From Nitrospira sp. (GTDB lineage: Bacteria > Nitrospirota > Nitrospiria > Nitrospirales > Nitrospiraceae): 8,537 nt of DNA. Positions 5,668-8,537 of this stretch are shown here, piece by piece (position 1 is the stretch's first letter; each line of letters starts with the position of its first letter). The translations under genes and the position numbers were made by a program. The stretch is from contig JANYBU010000002.1 of NCBI GenBank assembly GCA_025360665.1, positions 1 to 8,537 on the forward strand. Direction: 5' to 3'. Below the pieces are notes generated by a model that had not been told where the DNA came from, did not search any database, and saw only the letters and a program-made list of their open reading frames with translations.

Positions 5668-8537
5668 ATGGTCGACAAACTCCTTGAGTTTTCTCTGCGT
5701 CGGCCCTTACTGATCCTCACGTTCGCCGGTCTCCTTACCCTTGTGGGGCTCTATTCCTTCCGCACGATTCCGATCGATGCGTTTCCCGATGTCACAAGTG
5801 TGATCGTGCAAATCGTCACGAAAGCGCCCGGCTTGTCCCCTGAAGAAGTCGAACGACTGGTGACGTTTCCCATCGAGCAACAAGTCACTGGGGTTCCGCA
5901 TCTGACGGAACTACGCTCGCTCACCAAAGTAGGGTTGTCGTTGGTTACGGTGGTGTTCGACGATCAGATGGACGTCAACCTTGCCCGCCAACTCGTACTC
6001 GAGCGGTTGATCGAAGTGCGGGAGGACTTACCTCCCGGGTCTGAACCGATGATGACGCCGAACAGCACCGGACTGGGAGAGGTGTATCAGTACTACCTGG
6101 AAGGCCCTCCGCATGCCGGTCTGGACGCCGCTGCGGTGGAACGCGAATTGATCGAGCAGCGAACTGTGGAGGACTGGGTCATCCGGCCGTTGCTCAAGGG
6201 CGTCCCTGGAGTCATCGACGTCAACTCGCTCGGCGGGTATGTCAAACAGTACCAGGTGCTCGTTGATCCTGAACTGTTGCGCAAATACGATCTCTCGCTG
6301 AGCGAGGTGTTTGCCGCTGTGGCGAACAACAACGCGAATGCCGCAGGCAACGTGCTGGAGACACATGCCGAAAAGTACATTGTCCGCGGCGTGGGGATGA
6401 TCCGGAGGCTGAGCGACATCGAGGACATCGTCGTCAAGGAAGCGGGCGGCACTCCCGTGCACATCCATAACGTCGCCCAAGTACAGATCGGCCATGCCAT
6501 TCGTCATGGCGCCGCCGTCCTGAACGGTGAGCGCGAGGTGGTGGCAGGGATCGTGCTCATGCTGCGCGGCGCAAACGCCCGCGATGTCGTGGAGGGCATC
6601 AAGGGCAAGATCTCCGAGATACAGGACAAGGGGCTGCTGCCGGCAGGATGGCGGATCGTTCCCTTTTATGATCGTATCGAATTAATCTCCGCCGCGTTGA
6701 CGACCGTCTATAAGGCGCTGGGCGAGGGTATTCTCTTGGTGGTGATCGTGCTGTTCGTGTTCCTGGGCGATACCCGGAGCGCCTTGATCGTGGCGGCGAC
6801 GCTCATCGTGACGCCGCTCGTGACGTTCTTCGTGATGGATCAGTTCGGTCTCACTGCCAATCTGATGTCCTTGGGCGGCCTGGCCATCGCCATCGGCATG
6901 ATGGTCGACGCCTCTGTGGTGGTGGTGGAAAACATCCACCGGCAGCTGTCGGATCCCCGTCACCAGGGCCTGCCTCGACAGGCCCTCATCCTCAATGCCG
7001 CTCGGGAGGTCGCCCGCCCCGTGGTCTTCGGCATTCTGATCATCATCATCGTTTTTATGCCTATCCTCTCCTTCCAGGGCATGGAAGGCAAAATGTTCAA
7101 GCCGATGGCCTATACCATCATGATTGCCCTGTTGGTTTCGCTCATTCTGTCGGTCACGCTGTCGCCGGTCTTGTGTAATCTGACTCTGCGGGCAGGGCAC
7201 AACGACCCCGATCCCTTGGTGCTCCGCTGGGCCAAGCGCGTCTATCTTCCTGTGCTGCGCTGGGCGTTAGGGCATCGGACAGTGATACTGACAGCCACCG
7301 TACTCGCGCTGGCAGGAAGTATTGCGCTCTTTCCTTTTTTGGGGTCGGAGTTTGTCCCTATTCTGAATGAGGGCACGCTGGCCCCCCAAACGATCCGCTT
7401 GCCGAGCATTTCTTTAGAGCAATCGATCAAGATCGAACGCGAAATGCAGCAAGCGGTGCTGGAGTTTCCCGAAGTGAAGATGGTGGTGTCCAAGATCGGG
7501 CGCACGGAATTGGGCAACGACCCGCAAGAGCCGAACGAAAGCGATCCCGTCGTAGCCTTGCATCCGATGCAGACGTGGACGACAGCCTCTACCATGCCGG
7601 AGTTGAAAGAGCGAATCCGCGAGCGGCTGGCACGGGTGCCAGGCGCCAGCTTTCTGCTCAGTCAGCCGATCCAGCAACGGGTGGACGAGTTGATTTCGGG
7701 GGTGCGCACGGAGGCGACCGTCAAGCTCTTCGGGCCAGACCTGGAGGCGCTGCGGCACACGGCGGATGAGATCGCCGGCGTCCTCGGCACGATTCGGGGC
7801 GTCAAGGATCTGAAGGTGGAGCAACTCTTCGGCCAGCCGTACATCACGATCGATATCGATCGGAGCAAGATCGCCCGACACGGCATCAACGTCTCGGATG
7901 TGCGCGAGGTCATCGCGATCGCAATCGGAGGAGAAGCCGCGACCCGGGTGTACGAAGAGAATCGGCGGTTCAGTTTGGTCGTGCGGTTTCCGGAACAGCA
8001 TCGGAACAGCATCGAGACCATCGGGAACATTCGACTCACGGCAGGCAGTGGGGCCTTCATTCCACTCAGCGATCTCGGCACTATCAGGATGCACGAGGGA
8101 CCGGGGCGCATCAACCGCGATCAACTCCAGCGGTACCTGCCTGTCAGCTTCAATACACACGGACGGGACATCGGGAGTATTGTGGATGAAGCGCAGCAGC
8201 GGATCGCCCGGGAGGTCCGGCTCCCGGACGGGTACACGATCGTCTGGGGCGGATCGTTCGAGAGTATGCAGAGGGCGATGGGCCGCATCCAGATCATTGT
8301 TCCGCTCACCATTGTCGTGATCTTCTTGCTCCTGTTCTCGTCGTTCTCCTCGATCAAGCAGGCTGCATTGATCATTCTCAATCTTCCGTTTGCGCTCATC
8401 GGCGGAATTGTCGCCTTATGGGTGACGGGGGAATACCTGAGCGTGCCGGCCTCGATCGGATTCATCAATCTCTTCGGCGTGGCCGTGTTGAACGGCATCG
8501 TGTTGGTGTCCTATATGAATGCGCTTCGCCAGCAGGA
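5668..8537 (+). CDS. Heavy-metal RND efflux pump, CusA/CzcA family (3' end outside window)
   Basis: This is the proton-driven inner-membrane pump of the tripartite system. I translated it by hand for 956 codons without a stop; about 80-100 residues should be missing compared with the usual 1030-1080. TM1 lies at about 13-32, the first periplasmic loop runs to about 345, TM2-TM6 occupy about 353-503, TM7 538-559, and TM8-TM10 about 876-951. The TM4 motif AIGMMVDASVVVVEN supplies the expected proton-relay acids D414 and E421. Family hallmarks include the start MVDKLLEFSLRRPLL, IPIDAFPDVT, VTFPIEQQVTGVP, QPIQQRVDELISGVR and GVAVLNGIVLVSYMN. The second periplasmic half resembles CzcA (ELISGVR, KLFG), whereas TM4 lacks the DFG..DG form of Zn/Co/Cd pumps, so the substrate is left open. 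The gene starts 2 nt after the adaptor stop with little binding-site sequence, implying translational coupling. Confidence 0.93.
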   Translation, partial: MVDKLLEFSLRRPLLILTFAGLLTLVGLYSFRTIPIDAFPDVTSVIVQIVTKAPGLSPEEVERLVTFPIEQQVTGVPHLTELRSLTKVGLSLVTVVFDDQMDVNLARQLVLERLIEVREDLPPGSEPMMTPNSTGLGEVYQYYLEGPPHAGLDAAAVERELIEQRTVEDWVIRPLLKGVPGVIDVNSLGGYVKQYQVLVDPELLRKYDLSLSEVFAAVANNNANAAGNVLETHAEKYIVRGVGMIRRLSDIEDIVVKEAGGTPVHIHNVAQVQIGHAIRHGAAVLNGEREVVAGIVLMLRGANARDVVEGIKGKISEIQDKGLLPAGWRIVPFYDRIELISAALTTVYKALGEGILLVVIVLFVFLGDTRSALIVAATLIVTPLVTFFVMDQFGLTANLMSLGGLAIAIGMMVDASVVVVENIHRQLSDPRHQGLPRQALILNAAREVARPVVFGILIIIIVFMPILSFQGMEGKMFKPMAYTIMIALLVSLILSVTLSPVLCNLTLRAGHNDPDPLVLRWAKRVYLPVLRWALGHRTVILTATVLALAGSIALFPFLGSEFVPILNEGTLAPQTIRLPSISLEQSIKIEREMQQAVLEFPEVKMVVSKIGRTELGNDPQEPNESDPVVALHPMQTWTTASTMPELKERIRERLARVPGASFLLSQPIQQRVDELISGVRTEATVKLFGPDLEALRHTADEIAGVLGTIRGVKDLKVEQLFGQPYITIDIDRSKIARHGINVSDVREVIAIAIGGEAATRVYEENRRFSLVVRFPEQHRNSIETIGNIRLTAGSGAFIPLSDLGTIRMHEGPGRINRDQLQRYLPVSFNTHGRDIGSIVDEAQQRIAREVRLPDGYTIVWGGSFESMQRAMGRIQIIVPLTIVVIFLLLFSSFSSIKQAALIILNLPFALIGGIVALWVTGEYLSVPASIGFINLFGVAVLNGIVLVSYMNALRQQ

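Noticed and set aside
7414..8160. 248-codon minus-strand frame opposite the pump gene
   Set aside because: It is antisense to a continuous CusA/CzcA-type reading frame that keeps its family motifs through this stretch.

Overview
The window looks like a chromosomal segment from a moderately GC-rich Gram-negative bacterium. The gene set and codon style suggest Nitrospira or a near relative (Nitrospirota). That placement rests on general resemblance, not a marker gene, so it is tentative. All supported genes read on the + strand. No tRNA, rRNA, CRISPR array, transposase or phage gene is visible.

Region 1 (1-2437) holds carbon and stress genes and is built on a tandem duplication. The 3' end of a PfkA-family phosphofructokinase gene overlaps by ATGA a gene for a two-domain universal stress protein (Usp, 290 aa). 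Immediately after it the block repeats: an orphaned copy of the phosphofructokinase C-terminal coding sequence (about 88 codons, ending in an early stop) and a second two-domain Usp (287 aa). The two Usp proteins are nearly identical over long blocks. They differ sharply in the segment after the second beta strand of each domain, by an in-frame length change in each.

Region 2 (2438-3136) is mainly non-coding. It holds an imperfect inverted repeat made of a 9-bp unit, a short hairpin that may be a terminator, a dyad overlapping a possible promoter, and then a small exported acidic protein of about 101 aa. In position and layout that protein resembles the small CzcI-type proteins of metal-efflux operons.

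Region 3 (3137-8537) is a heavy-metal-type RND tripartite efflux operon in the order outer-membrane channel (TolC/CzcC family), periplasmic adaptor (CusB/CzcB family, predicted lipoprotein) and inner-membrane pump (CusA/CzcA family). The genes are packed with 2 to about 24 nt between them. The pump gene is open to the window edge and lacks roughly its last 80-100 codons. Together the three products would span both membranes and expel a metal cation using the proton gradient. The metal cannot be fixed from the sequence: the porter region reads like CzcA, and the TM4 motif is closer to CusA.

Nothing here is clearly a new system. The most notable items are the pfk-usp tandem duplication with its pattern of divergence, the 9-bp-unit inverted repeat, and the small exported protein heading the efflux operon.
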